Below, in pieces: positions 56,250 through 64,000 of a stretch of 64,000 nucleotides of DNA (its first letter is position 1; every line of letters starts with the position of its first letter). The position numbers and the translations under genes are program-made. Location of the stretch: contig NZ_JADYVE010000009.1 of assembly GCF_020193655.1 (NCBI RefSeq), forward strand, positions 163,447-227,446, written 5' to 3'. The notes under the pieces are model-generated. The model saw only the letters and a list, made by a program, of their open reading frames with translations, was not told where the DNA came from and did no database searches. The stretch comes from Ensifer sp. IC3342 (GTDB taxonomy: Bacteria > Pseudomonadota > Alphaproteobacteria > Rhizobiales > Rhizobiaceae).

Positions 56250-57701
56250 ATGGCAGGCAACGCTGCTCGTTCCCGATTTCTTCGTGAATTTCCATCGTCA
56301 CTGCATGAAGGCACAGGGGCTGTCTTTGTTGGTGCCGGCGTGTCTATGGCCGCTGGCTATCCTTCCTGGTCCAACCTGCTGACGGAAATCGGTGAGGAGA
56401 TCGGTGTAAACTCCCGTGACATCCAAGACCTTGCAGCTTTGGCGCAGTGGCATATCCGTGAAACGGGAAACGCGACTGGCGTCCGCAATGTGATCAAACG
56501 CGAAATCGGCCTCGAACGAGCGCTCCCTGAAACCGTCAGAACTCTTGCTCGCCTTCCCGCTCGGCATATTTGGACCACGAACTACGATCGACTAATTGAG
56601 CGAGCCTTTGCAGAGATTGGCCGACCCTTGGACTCAGTCGCTGGCGCCAAGGACCTCGCGCTCAAGGTGCCCCCCGGCGCAACACGTCTTTACAAGATGC
56701 ATGGCTCCGTCGATCGGTTGGATGACATTGTTATTTCCACGGACGACTACGAGCTCTATCGCACGAAGCGAGGAGCGTTCCTGCCACTTTTGCAGGCGCA
56801 TTTGAGCAGCATGTCGATGCTGTTTGTCGGGCTCAGCTTGACCGATCCAAATGTTCGTCATGTCTTATCGCTAATCAGGGAAAGCTTCACCGAAGCACCG
56901 CCAGAGCATTTCGCGGTTCTCAAGCCGCCAAAAGCCGATGATTTCAAGACTAACGACGAGTTCAAGGCACGTATTGCCCAACACAAGCTCTGGGCAAAGG
57001 ATCTCAGCAGGTATGGCCTGGTCGCAGTAGAGGTCGATGATTACGACGAGGTGCCTGATTTATTGCGCGATGTTGAAAGGCGGGTCGCAGCCAAACGTGT
57101 TTGGGTGAGCGGAAGTTGGCCACTCGATGGTGGCGATGCACACACACCCCGGGTGTACGCAGTGGCTGAAGCGATCGGGCGCCTGATCGGCGCAACCCAT
57201 CGTGACCTTGTCACGGGGACCGGCTTGCTGGTCGGTCCGGCAGTCGTCTCCGGTTTCATGGATGCGTTGCGGGAAGGTGGCGGCTGGGACATGGACCGTC
57301 GGCTCATTGCCAGGCCATTTCCGCAGGGAGTTCCGGGCCGAGCGGCAGACGCCGCCCAATGGACGGCCCTTCGAAGTGAAATGGCGCGTTTGGCGGGCGT
57401 CACGGTTTTCCTGGGCGGGTTGAAGACTGAGAAAGGGGCTCCGATCGTTGCCGATGGCGTCGTTGAAGAATTCGAACTAGCGCAGTCCGCCGGTTCCTTT
57501 GTCTTGCCGATCGGTGCGTTTGGCGGTGCCGCCGAACAGATTGCCAAGCAACTGATCGGATCGAGCGCACCATCAGATGGCCCGAAAGCCTCTCGGCCGA
57601 AGGATGACGAAATCGCCGCGCTTTTGAACTCGGCGGCTACCGAAAACCAGCTAATTGCCACGGTTCGCGCAATTCTCGACCGACTGGCGAAGGCCGCATA
57701 A
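56250..57701 (+). CDS. thsA: Thoeris ThsA: SIR2-SLOG NADase effector
   Basis: The 483-residue protein matches ThsA in order and length. Residues about 18-285 are a SIR2-like NADase, with VFVGAGVSMAAGYPSW, Asn111 and Asp113 in IWTTNYD, His151 in YKMHGS and MLFVGLSLTDPNVRH; Asn111 and His151 correspond closely to the known catalytic pair. Residues about 283-435 are a SLOG ligand-binding domain (RVWVSGSWP, YAVAEAIGRLIG, LLVGPAVVSGFMDALREGG, RSEMARLAGVTVFLGG). The SLOG domain would bind the ThsB product and switch on NAD+ cleavage, killing the infected cell. A short low-complexity linker leads to a helical tail. The adjacent ThsB gene makes this a complete type I-like Thoeris pair. Confidence 0.93.
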   Translation: MAGNAARSRFLREFPSSLHEGTGAVFVGAGVSMAAGYPSWSNLLTEIGEEIGVNSRDIQDLAALAQWHIRETGNATGVRNVIKREIGLERALPETVRTLARLPARHIWTTNYDRLIERAFAEIGRPLDSVAGAKDLALKVPPGATRLYKMHGSVDRLDDIVISTDDYELYRTKRGAFLPLLQAHLSSMSMLFVGLSLTDPNVRHVLSLIRESFTEAPPEHFAVLKPPKADDFKTNDEFKARIAQHKLWAKDLSRYGLVAVEVDDYDEVPDLLRDVERRVAAKRVWVSGSWPLDGGDAHTPRVYAVAEAIGRLIGATHRDLVTGTGLLVGPAVVSGFMDALREGGGWDMDRRLIARPFPQGVPGRAADAAQWTALRSEMARLAGVTVFLGGLKTEKGAPIVADGVVEEFELAQSAGSFVLPIGAFGGAAEQIAKQLIGSSAPSDGPKASRPKDDEIAALLNSAATENQLIATVRAILDRLAKAA

Positions 57702-57736
57702 CAGTGCCGAGCCGCGACATGGCTCCGTCGCCCGAC

Positions 57737-58042
57737 CTAACTCAAGAAGTAGTCCGGGAGTGTGTCCGCTGTTGCCCATACTTGAAAGGGCATCCACCTT
57801 GCCAAGCCAAGCGGCTCGGGAGCCGCGTATCTGGACACGATCTCAGCCATGCGCGCCGGTACGCGCAGGACAAACCGGTCATCTTCTTCGACCATCGGAT
57901 ACAAACCGAGGAATTCCCGCCCACGATACCGCCGATGGCTCTCTCGGGCCTGACGCGCCAACAACTGGCGTGAGGACAGGCCGGCAACCTTTGTGCTCAT
58001 GCGAGCACGCTCTCGAACGCGATCTTCAGTAAGCAAACTCAC
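57737..58042 (-). CDS. Small hypothetical protein
   Basis: The 101-residue frame starts at a GTG preceded by a strong GGAGG at ideal spacing, and its codons have the GC-rich third position of real genes here. The protein is basic (RARMSTKVAGLSSRQLLARQ, ARESHRRYRGREFLGLYPMV). No domain is recognised. It is convergent with the ThsA gene, with 35 bp between stops. It may be a small regulator or simply an unassigned island gene. Confidence 0.55.
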   Translation of the reverse strand: MSLLTEDRVRERARMSTKVAGLSSRQLLARQARESHRRYRGREFLGLYPMVEEDDRFVLRVPARMAEIVSRYAAPEPLGLARWMPFQVWATADTLPDYFLS

Positions 58043-58228
58043 TCGTCCTCCATGTTTCGAGGCGCCACCGTTACGACGTGAGACTAACGGTGGCGCGAGA
58101 TAGTAAATTCCGACTGCCCCCCTTATGCACGAAGCTCTGAATAACTCAAAGATGTGTCACAAAGGCCATTCTCAACCCGCCGTCGTCAAATTACTTTCCT
58201 GATAATCTCGAAGGATCAGGAGTATATC

Positions 58229-61200
58229 GTGGTCGAGTATACATACGTGAAGCTTGACCGCCGTCTCGCTGAGATCACCTCGAGCGATCTTGATGAGCGA
58301 AACGAATCAATGATGCTGGCAAACCTCTCACGTGGGAACGAGGGCCAGTCATGGCACGAAGTCGCAGCCTTAGATTGCGCTATCGTCCTTGGTTCTGCTG
58401 GCGCCGGCAAGACACGCGAGTTGCTGGAATTGGCCAAGGAGCTGCGTGCCGCCGGCACCCCGGCCTTCGTTTTTAGGATTGAAGCACTTTGCCGCCTGTC
58501 AGTCGAGGATTCGTTCTCACCGCACGACGAAGCATCTCCGTCCGCCTTTGCGAGATGGAAGGCGAAACGCGGCCCGGCAGTCGCCCTTCTCGATGCACTT
58601 GACGAGGCGCGTTTGCCTGATGCTCGCAATACTAGCGCTTTGGCGGATGCTTTGGCGCGTCTCTCTCGCGCGGCAGGTTCCGCAGGAAAGGAACTGCGAG
58701 TTATTATCAGCTCTAGGGCCAGCGAATGGCAGGGACAAAGCGATCTGCGGGCGATCGAGACGGCAATCAAGGGCTTTCGCCTCCCGGATCCGCGTCAAGA
58801 GACGCAGATTAAAGTGAAAACGCTTCGCCTGCTGCCCCTTCGCAAGTCTGATGTGAGGGAAATCGCCAAACACCGCGACGTAGATCCTGACAAGTTCGCG
58901 GCAGCAATCGACAGAGCTAAAGCTGCCAATCTCGTGTCGCAGCCATTGGACGTGCAACTCCTCCTTGATCTTTGGCTAGATGCAATTGGGGAGGGCAAGG
59001 AGCCGGCGAGCATCTTTTCATCAAGGCTGCAAGTATACGAGGATATCGTCAGGTTCAGACTGAGAACAGACAGCGGACAGGAGCGTCGATCGAACCTTGA
59101 CCCCCTGCTGGGCCGGCAGGCATGTGAAAAGCTGGCCGCGATCTCCGTCCTGTCGGACGTTCAGGATTTTACGTCCGAGCCGGACAGACCGATGACGATC
59201 CACGCGCTCTCGGCATTATCGAGCGACGCTGATCGCTGGACGGAGATGGATGTGCGCCAGCTTCTTTCGCATGGGTTGTTTCAGCCATCCATTTCCGGAC
59301 GAGTAAGGTTTGCCCATCGGGAGCTACGTGACTACCTCGCTGCTTGCTTTTTCCGCCGGGCAATCGTCCAAAATGCCGGATCGCTTGACGTTGTGAAGCC
59401 TCTGTTTGCGGAAGGCTTGGGGTGTACGGAAGTTCCTCAGTCGACCGAGCATGTCTTCGGGTGGTTGGCGACGATCGATCCGATCGCGAGACGGGTTGTG
59501 ACCAATATGCGACCGTCGCTTCTCATCGAGACAGGTGATCCGACACGGCTCACTGTGGACGAGAAGTCACGGGCCATAGCTTCACACGTCGCCGTGTACC
59601 GTGAGCGGCTTTATCGAGGAGAATGGTTCTATCAGGAGGATGTGCGGGAGTTTGTGACCCCTGATCTGGCACCCGCGATCCTGGAGCAGCTGTCGGTTGC
59701 AACGTCACCTGAGGTCCGTGAGCTCCTCGTCGAGATGATCAGATTTGGCCAAATAACCTCAATGGCCGCGCAACTGCGGACAATTGCCTGTGATCAAAGC
59801 GAAGGGCTTCGTGTTAGGGCAGAAGCTTGCCTTGCACTGGCGGAAATGAGCGATTTCTCGTTTGCCGATGACGTCCTCGCTGCTGCGCTTCTGTCGACCG
59901 CTCCCGAGCACGAGGACACTCAGAGCGCGCCGTCTTGGAACCTATTCGTAGCCAGTGCGGTGCGATACGTCGTGCCTGCCCGTGTTTCACTCCTGGATGC
60001 CATCGCTCTCGTGGACCGGTTCCGCCGCGAAGCTAGGAACTATGCGTCGGCAACCTCTATGTTGTTGGAAGGCCTTGTATCCGAGCTACCACCGGTCGAA
60101 TTGTCAAATTGGCTTCAGATTTTCCTTCGATTTGCGCGCGCTCCGCGAAAGAGTGACCGGGACATGATGCCGGCGATGCAACCGAGGTTCAGGATGCTCG
60201 GCGCTGCCATTTGCCAGGCATTGGCCAGGCTGCTGCAGCACGGACACGGCGTGTTGCCAAAAGATGCCCAGCTTCAAGCGCTCGAATTTGTCTTCGGCCT
60301 TGACGGAAGACAGAGCTATTCGCTGCGCGAGACGGGCTTCGACAAGCTCGCGAGTACCATCCGTCCGATGAACGACCTGAAGCTCGACCTAATCTTGATG
60401 CGTCTTGCCTTGTTCGGAAGTACGCAGAGCGAATGGTACGTCGCGCGTCAGTCAGTCGGGCCGCTCAAGATCGGTCGAAGTGATAAGGCAATCGAGGTAT
60501 TCGATTCGAAAGATATCGAGCGCCTTGGCGCCCTCATGGCCGAGGGACAGACCGAAAGAGATCGAGATCTGTACTTCACCTGCGCCCAAATTGTATTTGA
60601 CGAGATCCGGGACCCTGATGGACGCAAACGCGCATATGGCATCCTTAGAAACCTTGCGCGGACCCATGGCAGCAGCGAGCTAAGGCGCGCCTATGGCCGC
60701 CTAGCGCCAATACGCCGGCTGAAGCATCAGATTCGCCATAGGGACTGGTACCGGATTAAACATACGTTTCACGCTAGTATCGATGCAGTGATCGATGCAT
60801 GGTGGAAGCTCCGAAACGGAGCAACGTTTCTCCGCGATTCCCGTCGTTTGTCCCAAGGCCGCAAACCCGGTTATCTGGCCTGGGCGGTAGACAAGAGCCC
60901 AAATAATCTTGGTCCAGCAGTCATAGCGCGCATGCGTGAGCGCCATGGTCAGCTGGTTGCAGGCTTGTTCGCCTCCGGCTTCAAAAGGTACTGGCGAGAA
61001 AACGGGATTACCTACCCCGCGCAAAGCGACTATCAGGCCATGATCGGATTGACCGGCCTTGCCCTGCAATCGCCAAGCGAACTGGCGAACCTGTCCGATG
61101 ACTTGATAGAACGGGCCTTTACCTACGGCTTTTCCAACATGAACGGCTTTCCGGACTGGATGCCGGCTCTCATCACGTTGAAGCCCGGAATTTTCGTGAC

Positions 61201-62584
61201 CGTGGCGACGGCCGTTCTCACGCAGGACATTGCCCCGAGCAGTGAAGAGGAGTTCTCTTCGGACGGGTTCAGTCGCATAGCCTATTCCACCTCTGCGATC
61301 CGCGAGCTGGCGGCGGCACCACTGTTCCAACTGCTTCAGACCGAAGGGATTCCGGAGAATCGCCGCGACCTGGAAATGGCTCTCACGATAATTGCCCGGA
61401 GTCATACAGTCTCGGCCTCACAACTTTTACCGATTCTCTGCCAGCAATTCGCAGCCCATGTGACCAGGTTTAGGTTCGCCGAGGCGTGGCTCTGGCTTGA
61501 TGCCTTGTTCGCTATTGATTCAGCAGCTGGATGGTCGACATGGATTGCGACCTTCGGAGAGGTGTGGAGCCCGTCCAGCGCAAGTCTGTTCAAGCGCTAC
61601 ATGGGCCGAGAAGAGTTGTCCAATTCACGTGCCGAAGAGCGTGCTGAGGAGCGGGACGCACTTGCTGTCGATGCTCAAACACTGTCTCATCTCATCAAGG
61701 CCGCTTATCTTGTTTGGCCACCAAGCAATGACCCCGTCCATGAAGACGCCTATTCACCTGGCTTCGACGAAAGGGCGGCATCCAGACGTGGCAACTATCT
61801 AAACGCGTTGGTTGCGCTTGGTAACGAGGATGCGTTGCAAGCCCTCGATGGGCTTGCTTCCGACCCGTCATTGAGTCAACACCGCGACACGTTCCTTTAC
61901 CAACGCGATAAGATGGTTCGCGCGTCGGTCCGCCGACCAACCCTGACAATCGCGGACGCGATCTCCTTCGTTAATCTGTTCACCAAGGCCCCAGCCTCCG
62001 TGCCGGAATTTCGTGCATTGGTGAAACGCCAGATTGTCGCCCTACTTGAGAAACTTCATCATTCTGACGACGACGAGAGTTTTGTGTTTCGCGATGACCG
62101 TGCCACCGAAGACGACTTGCGCAACTGGCTATCCGCCCGCATGCGCGAGATCGGCAGTTCGCATTATGAAGTCATCAGGGAACAGGAGGTCGCGGTGGAA
62201 AACCGGCCCGACCTCAGAGTTCACTCAAGAAATCCTGAATTTGGGCTGATCTCCGTGGAAATCAAACTGGCTGACGCGGACCACTGGAACGGGGACACCT
62301 TGGTCAACAAGATCGAGACGCAACTCGCGAACCAGTACATGCATGAGAATGGCTCTCATACCGGCTTCTACCTGCTGGCGAATGCGGCAAAGCCGTTGAA
62401 GAAGGAAATCGACGCGAAAACTGGCAAAGTGAAGCGCAGGGCGTTTTCAAAAAAAGTCGCTGGAAAGAGCGTCAATTTTGCCGGACTGATTACGCTGTGC
62501 GACACGCGCGCGTCGGCCGTGACCTCACGCTTAGGCGGCAATAAGGTAGTCGAAGTCATAGCGGTTGATCTGTCTGAACGTTGA
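58229..62584 (+). CDS. NACHT-like STAND ATPase with C-terminal PD-(D/E)xK nuclease
   Basis: GTG 58229, 6 bp after AGGAG, is the preferred start (about 1,451 residues); the frame is open further upstream. An N-terminal NTPase has Walker A VLGSAGAGKTREL and Walker B AVALLDALDEARL, with the acidic DALDE style of NACHT ATPases. Winged-helix-like and RFAHRELRDYLAACF segments follow, then some 800 residues of helical, repeat-like sequence. The last 150 residues form a restriction-like fold with NRPDLRVHSRNPEFG, SVEIKLADADHWNG (E-x-K) and GFYLLANAAKP. By analogy with Avs and other bacterial STAND proteins, the helical part would sense a phage product and the nuclease would be the effector. The C-terminal position of the effector is unusual. 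Confidence 0.8.
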   Translation: MVEYTYVKLDRRLAEITSSDLDERNESMMLANLSRGNEGQSWHEVAALDCAIVLGSAGAGKTRELLELAKELRAAGTPAFVFRIEALCRLSVEDSFSPHDEASPSAFARWKAKRGPAVALLDALDEARLPDARNTSALADALARLSRAAGSAGKELRVIISSRASEWQGQSDLRAIETAIKGFRLPDPRQETQIKVKTLRLLPLRKSDVREIAKHRDVDPDKFAAAIDRAKAANLVSQPLDVQLLLDLWLDAIGEGKEPASIFSSRLQVYEDIVRFRLRTDSGQERRSNLDPLLGRQACEKLAAISVLSDVQDFTSEPDRPMTIHALSALSSDADRWTEMDVRQLLSHGLFQPSISGRVRFAHRELRDYLAACFFRRAIVQNAGSLDVVKPLFAEGLGCTEVPQSTEHVFGWLATIDPIARRVVTNMRPSLLIETGDPTRLTVDEKSRAIASHVAVYRERLYRGEWFYQEDVREFVTPDLAPAILEQLSVATSPEVRELLVEMIRFGQITSMAAQLRTIACDQSEGLRVRAEACLALAEMSDFSFADDVLAAALLSTAPEHEDTQSAPSWNLFVASAVRYVVPARVSLLDAIALVDRFRREARNYASATSMLLEGLVSELPPVELSNWLQIFLRFARAPRKSDRDMMPAMQPRFRMLGAAICQALARLLQHGHGVLPKDAQLQALEFVFGLDGRQSYSLRETGFDKLASTIRPMNDLKLDLILMRLALFGSTQSEWYVARQSVGPLKIGRSDKAIEVFDSKDIERLGALMAEGQTERDRDLYFTCAQIVFDEIRDPDGRKRAYGILRNLARTHGSSELRRAYGRLAPIRRLKHQIRHRDWYRIKHTFHASIDAVIDAWWKLRNGATFLRDSRRLSQGRKPGYLAWAVDKSPNNLGPAVIARMRERHGQLVAGLFASGFKRYWRENGITYPAQSDYQAMIGLTGLALQSPSELANLSDDLIERAFTYGFSNMNGFPDWMPALITLKPGIFVTVATAVLTQDIAPSSEEEFSSDGFSRIAYSTSAIRELAAAPLFQLLQTEGIPENRRDLEMALTIIARSHTVSASQLLPILCQQFAAHVTRFRFAEAWLWLDALFAIDSAAGWSTWIATFGEVWSPSSASLFKRYMGREELSNSRAEERAEERDALAVDAQTLSHLIKAAYLVWPPSNDPVHEDAYSPGFDERAASRRGNYLNALVALGNEDALQALDGLASDPSLSQHRDTFLYQRDKMVRASVRRPTLTIADAISFVNLFTKAPASVPEFRALVKRQIVALLEKLHHSDDDESFVFRDDRATEDDLRNWLSARMREIGSSHYEVIREQEVAVENRPDLRVHSRNPEFGLISVEIKLADADHWNGDTLVNKIETQLANQYMHENGSHTGFYLLANAAKPLKKEIDAKTGKVKRRAFSKKVAGKSVNFAGLITLCDTRASAVTSRLGGNKVVEVIAVDLSER

Positions 62585-62762
62585 CGGATATCAGGTATAT
62601 TCCGGGGTGGCTTTGAGTGAAGGAGCCCGGCTGGGTGAATGGCTGACTCAAGAATCCCGCACGAAACCTTCCCTTTCCCCTCATTTCCCGCGAGCGAAGT
62701 TTTTTAAGCACTCCTAGATAACCCACCGCATAGATAGGCGCGAGTTGCTTGAAGGGAACGTG

Positions 62763-63845
62763 ATGGCCAAGCGAACAAAGAAAGTGCGAACCGGCGGCGG
62801 GGCCGCCACGAGCGGCGGCGTCAATTTTCAAGCTGTGGTCACCGCCTTTGTTGCAGTTCGTGCCTTGCGTGCCGTGCCGCTTGTATGGCTAGAGGGTATT
62901 GTCAGCGACGTTCCGGTGGCTGTTTGGGCGGAAACCAATGGACCTGGCGACGATATTTGCGTCGAGCTCGAAAGCGGTGACGTTCTGGAGGTGCAGGTTA
63001 AGAAGGGTCTCGACCGAGGGAGCGTCCTTTGGGATAGCCTGGAGCGGCTGGCACTCGGCATCCAAGAAAACACGATAAGGTACGGCGTTCTCGCGGTTGC
63101 GCCCGATAGCAGCCTCACTGTCCGAAACGACCTGTCAAGGGACATCGAACGGCTCGGGCAGGGGCGGACTGACGATTTGACGGCCATCGGTAGCGAATTG
63201 AACAACCGCCTTGCTCGACTGGGCATAGAGGCTGCCAAGGTTTGCGCCAACCTTCGGGTTCGCGTAGTGAATGGCCTTGCCGCCGACGGCATTCACATAA
63301 CAGCCGCGAAAGATGCTTTGCGATGGGTTTGCATTGACGAGCAGAAGGCTGAGGATGCGTGGAATGAACTTTATCGTGATTGCATAGCTATGATGGAGAT
63401 CCGCGGGCGACGAACCCGCGAGCGTTTCATCCAAGTGCTCGAATCCATTGGGATCGAGGTACGAAATCGGAGCAACTCCAGGGCAGAGCAAGCGGTCCCC
63501 GCCGGATCTGACGACCCCAAAGTTCTCGCCCAACGATTGTTGTTGGCTATCGAAAAGGGCGTGAAGCCTGGAACGAACGGTCCAATCCAGCCCGAAGCAT
63601 CCTTCCGCGAAGCCGATCAAATACTGCAGGAGTATCGATCGCTCTCTGCCGTTGCCCTTCTAGACGGTGAGACACATTTGAGATCGGCAGAGTTCGTTCG
63701 CGACGCCTACTCCGCCATTGAGAAGGTGCGCCTGCTCTCGCTCACTTCAGGCGATCGGCAGCCCCAATGGTCTCACGCAGACTCTGCGTGGAAAACCCTC
63801 ATCCATGCAAAGGATCGCCTCGAAACGGCGTTGAAGCGAGCGTAA
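62763..63845 (+). CDS. Restriction-like nuclease protein (Cap4/DUF4297-like N-terminus)
   Basis: ATG 62763 follows AAGGGA and is preferred over the upstream ATG 62745, giving 360 residues. The N-terminus has GGGAATSGGVNFQAVVTAFV and, about 40 residues later, GDDICVELESGDVLEVQVKK. This is the D...QVK pattern of PD-(D/E)xK effector nucleases such as Cap4. The rest is helical (NELYRDCIAMMEIRGRRTRE, IQVLESIGIEVRN) with no second enzyme domain. It is 178 bp after the NACHT-nuclease gene and may be its partner or the first gene of another unit. Any further partner would lie beyond the right edge. Confidence 0.65.
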   Translation: MAKRTKKVRTGGGAATSGGVNFQAVVTAFVAVRALRAVPLVWLEGIVSDVPVAVWAETNGPGDDICVELESGDVLEVQVKKGLDRGSVLWDSLERLALGIQENTIRYGVLAVAPDSSLTVRNDLSRDIERLGQGRTDDLTAIGSELNNRLARLGIEAAKVCANLRVRVVNGLAADGIHITAAKDALRWVCIDEQKAEDAWNELYRDCIAMMEIRGRRTRERFIQVLESIGIEVRNRSNSRAEQAVPAGSDDPKVLAQRLLLAIEKGVKPGTNGPIQPEASFREADQILQEYRSLSAVALLDGETHLRSAEFVRDAYSAIEKVRLLSLTSGDRQPQWSHADSAWKTLIHAKDRLETALKRA

Positions 63846-64000
63846 GCGAGTTCCAGGATGACGTCCCAGGGAGTGGTTGTCTAATCGCATCCCGGTCGTC
63901 AAGGTGCTTTAGGCATTCGGCGACCTTGCCGGGTTGCGGGTAGGCAACGCAGATTAAATTGATCGGTGGATCGGCGCTCAGCGGCATGTCCTTCGGAGCT

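Noticed and set aside
63799..63987. 62-codon minus-strand frame at the right edge
   Set aside because: It has a GAAGGA before the ATG but overlaps the end of the nuclease gene and matches nothing I recognise.

Overview
The window looks like alphaproteobacterial DNA, most likely a rhizobial-type (Hyphomicrobiales) chromosome island or megaplasmid. This is inferred from the GC-rich codon use, the LysR, GntR and BMP-transporter gene set, and the ISL3, IS21, IS5/IS427, IS66 and IS110 elements. No replication or conjugation genes, rRNA or intact tRNA are seen. Everything here was read by eye; no database search was run.

Layout. (1) 1-8040 is a catabolic cassette: a LysR regulator, a divergent FadR-type GntR regulator with a tautomerase, a dihydrodipicolinate-synthase-like aldolase, and a complete BMP/PnrA-type ABC transporter (binding protein, two permeases, double ATPase). 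It ends in a decayed Gfo/Idh/MocA oxidoreductase. (2) 9613-11515 is an AbiE-type toxin-antitoxin pair whose toxin gene carries an internal deletion. (3) 11872-18630 is an insertion-sequence scrapyard. A broken ISL3 transposase is split by an intact IS21 element with a readable 6-bp target duplication, followed by IS5 and IS427 remnants and a frameshifted unknown gene. (4) 19405-20860 holds a lipoprotein and a decayed amidase.

(5) 20968-30470 is the most unusual part. Seven minus-strand genes with short gaps or overlaps run from a SARP-type regulator with a repeat-like C-terminus, through a DegT-type PLP aminotransferase, a secreted CxxCH protein and a small membrane protein, to a caspase-like peptidase, a beta-sandwich/helical partner and a NUC1 nuclease-trypsin fusion. 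Divergent from it, 30772-38562 encodes a three-domain peptidoglycan hydrolase, a DUF3616-like protein, an M6 metalloprotease, a cysteine-rich membrane protein, a metzincin-type protease, a four-helix membrane protein and a secreted protein. I infer one proteolytic and lytic system of conflict, cell-death or lysis type; its function is not known to me.

(6) 38600-46754 holds IS66 fragments, a defence-type reverse transcriptase (DRT2-like) with a structured noncoding leader, an SH3 envelope protein, a frameshifted ClpP-like/PAN gene, an IS110 element with a long structured 3' end, and a deleted PDDEXK gene.

(7) 47116-63845 is an anti-phage defence island. It contains a two-gene unit (TIR/NDT-like P-loop ATPase plus a 1,217-aa SIR2 protein), a complete Thoeris pair (TIR-like ThsB plus SIR2-SLOG ThsA) with an IS21 element inserted just upstream, a large NACHT-like ATPase with a C-terminal nuclease domain, and a second restriction-like nuclease protein at the right edge.
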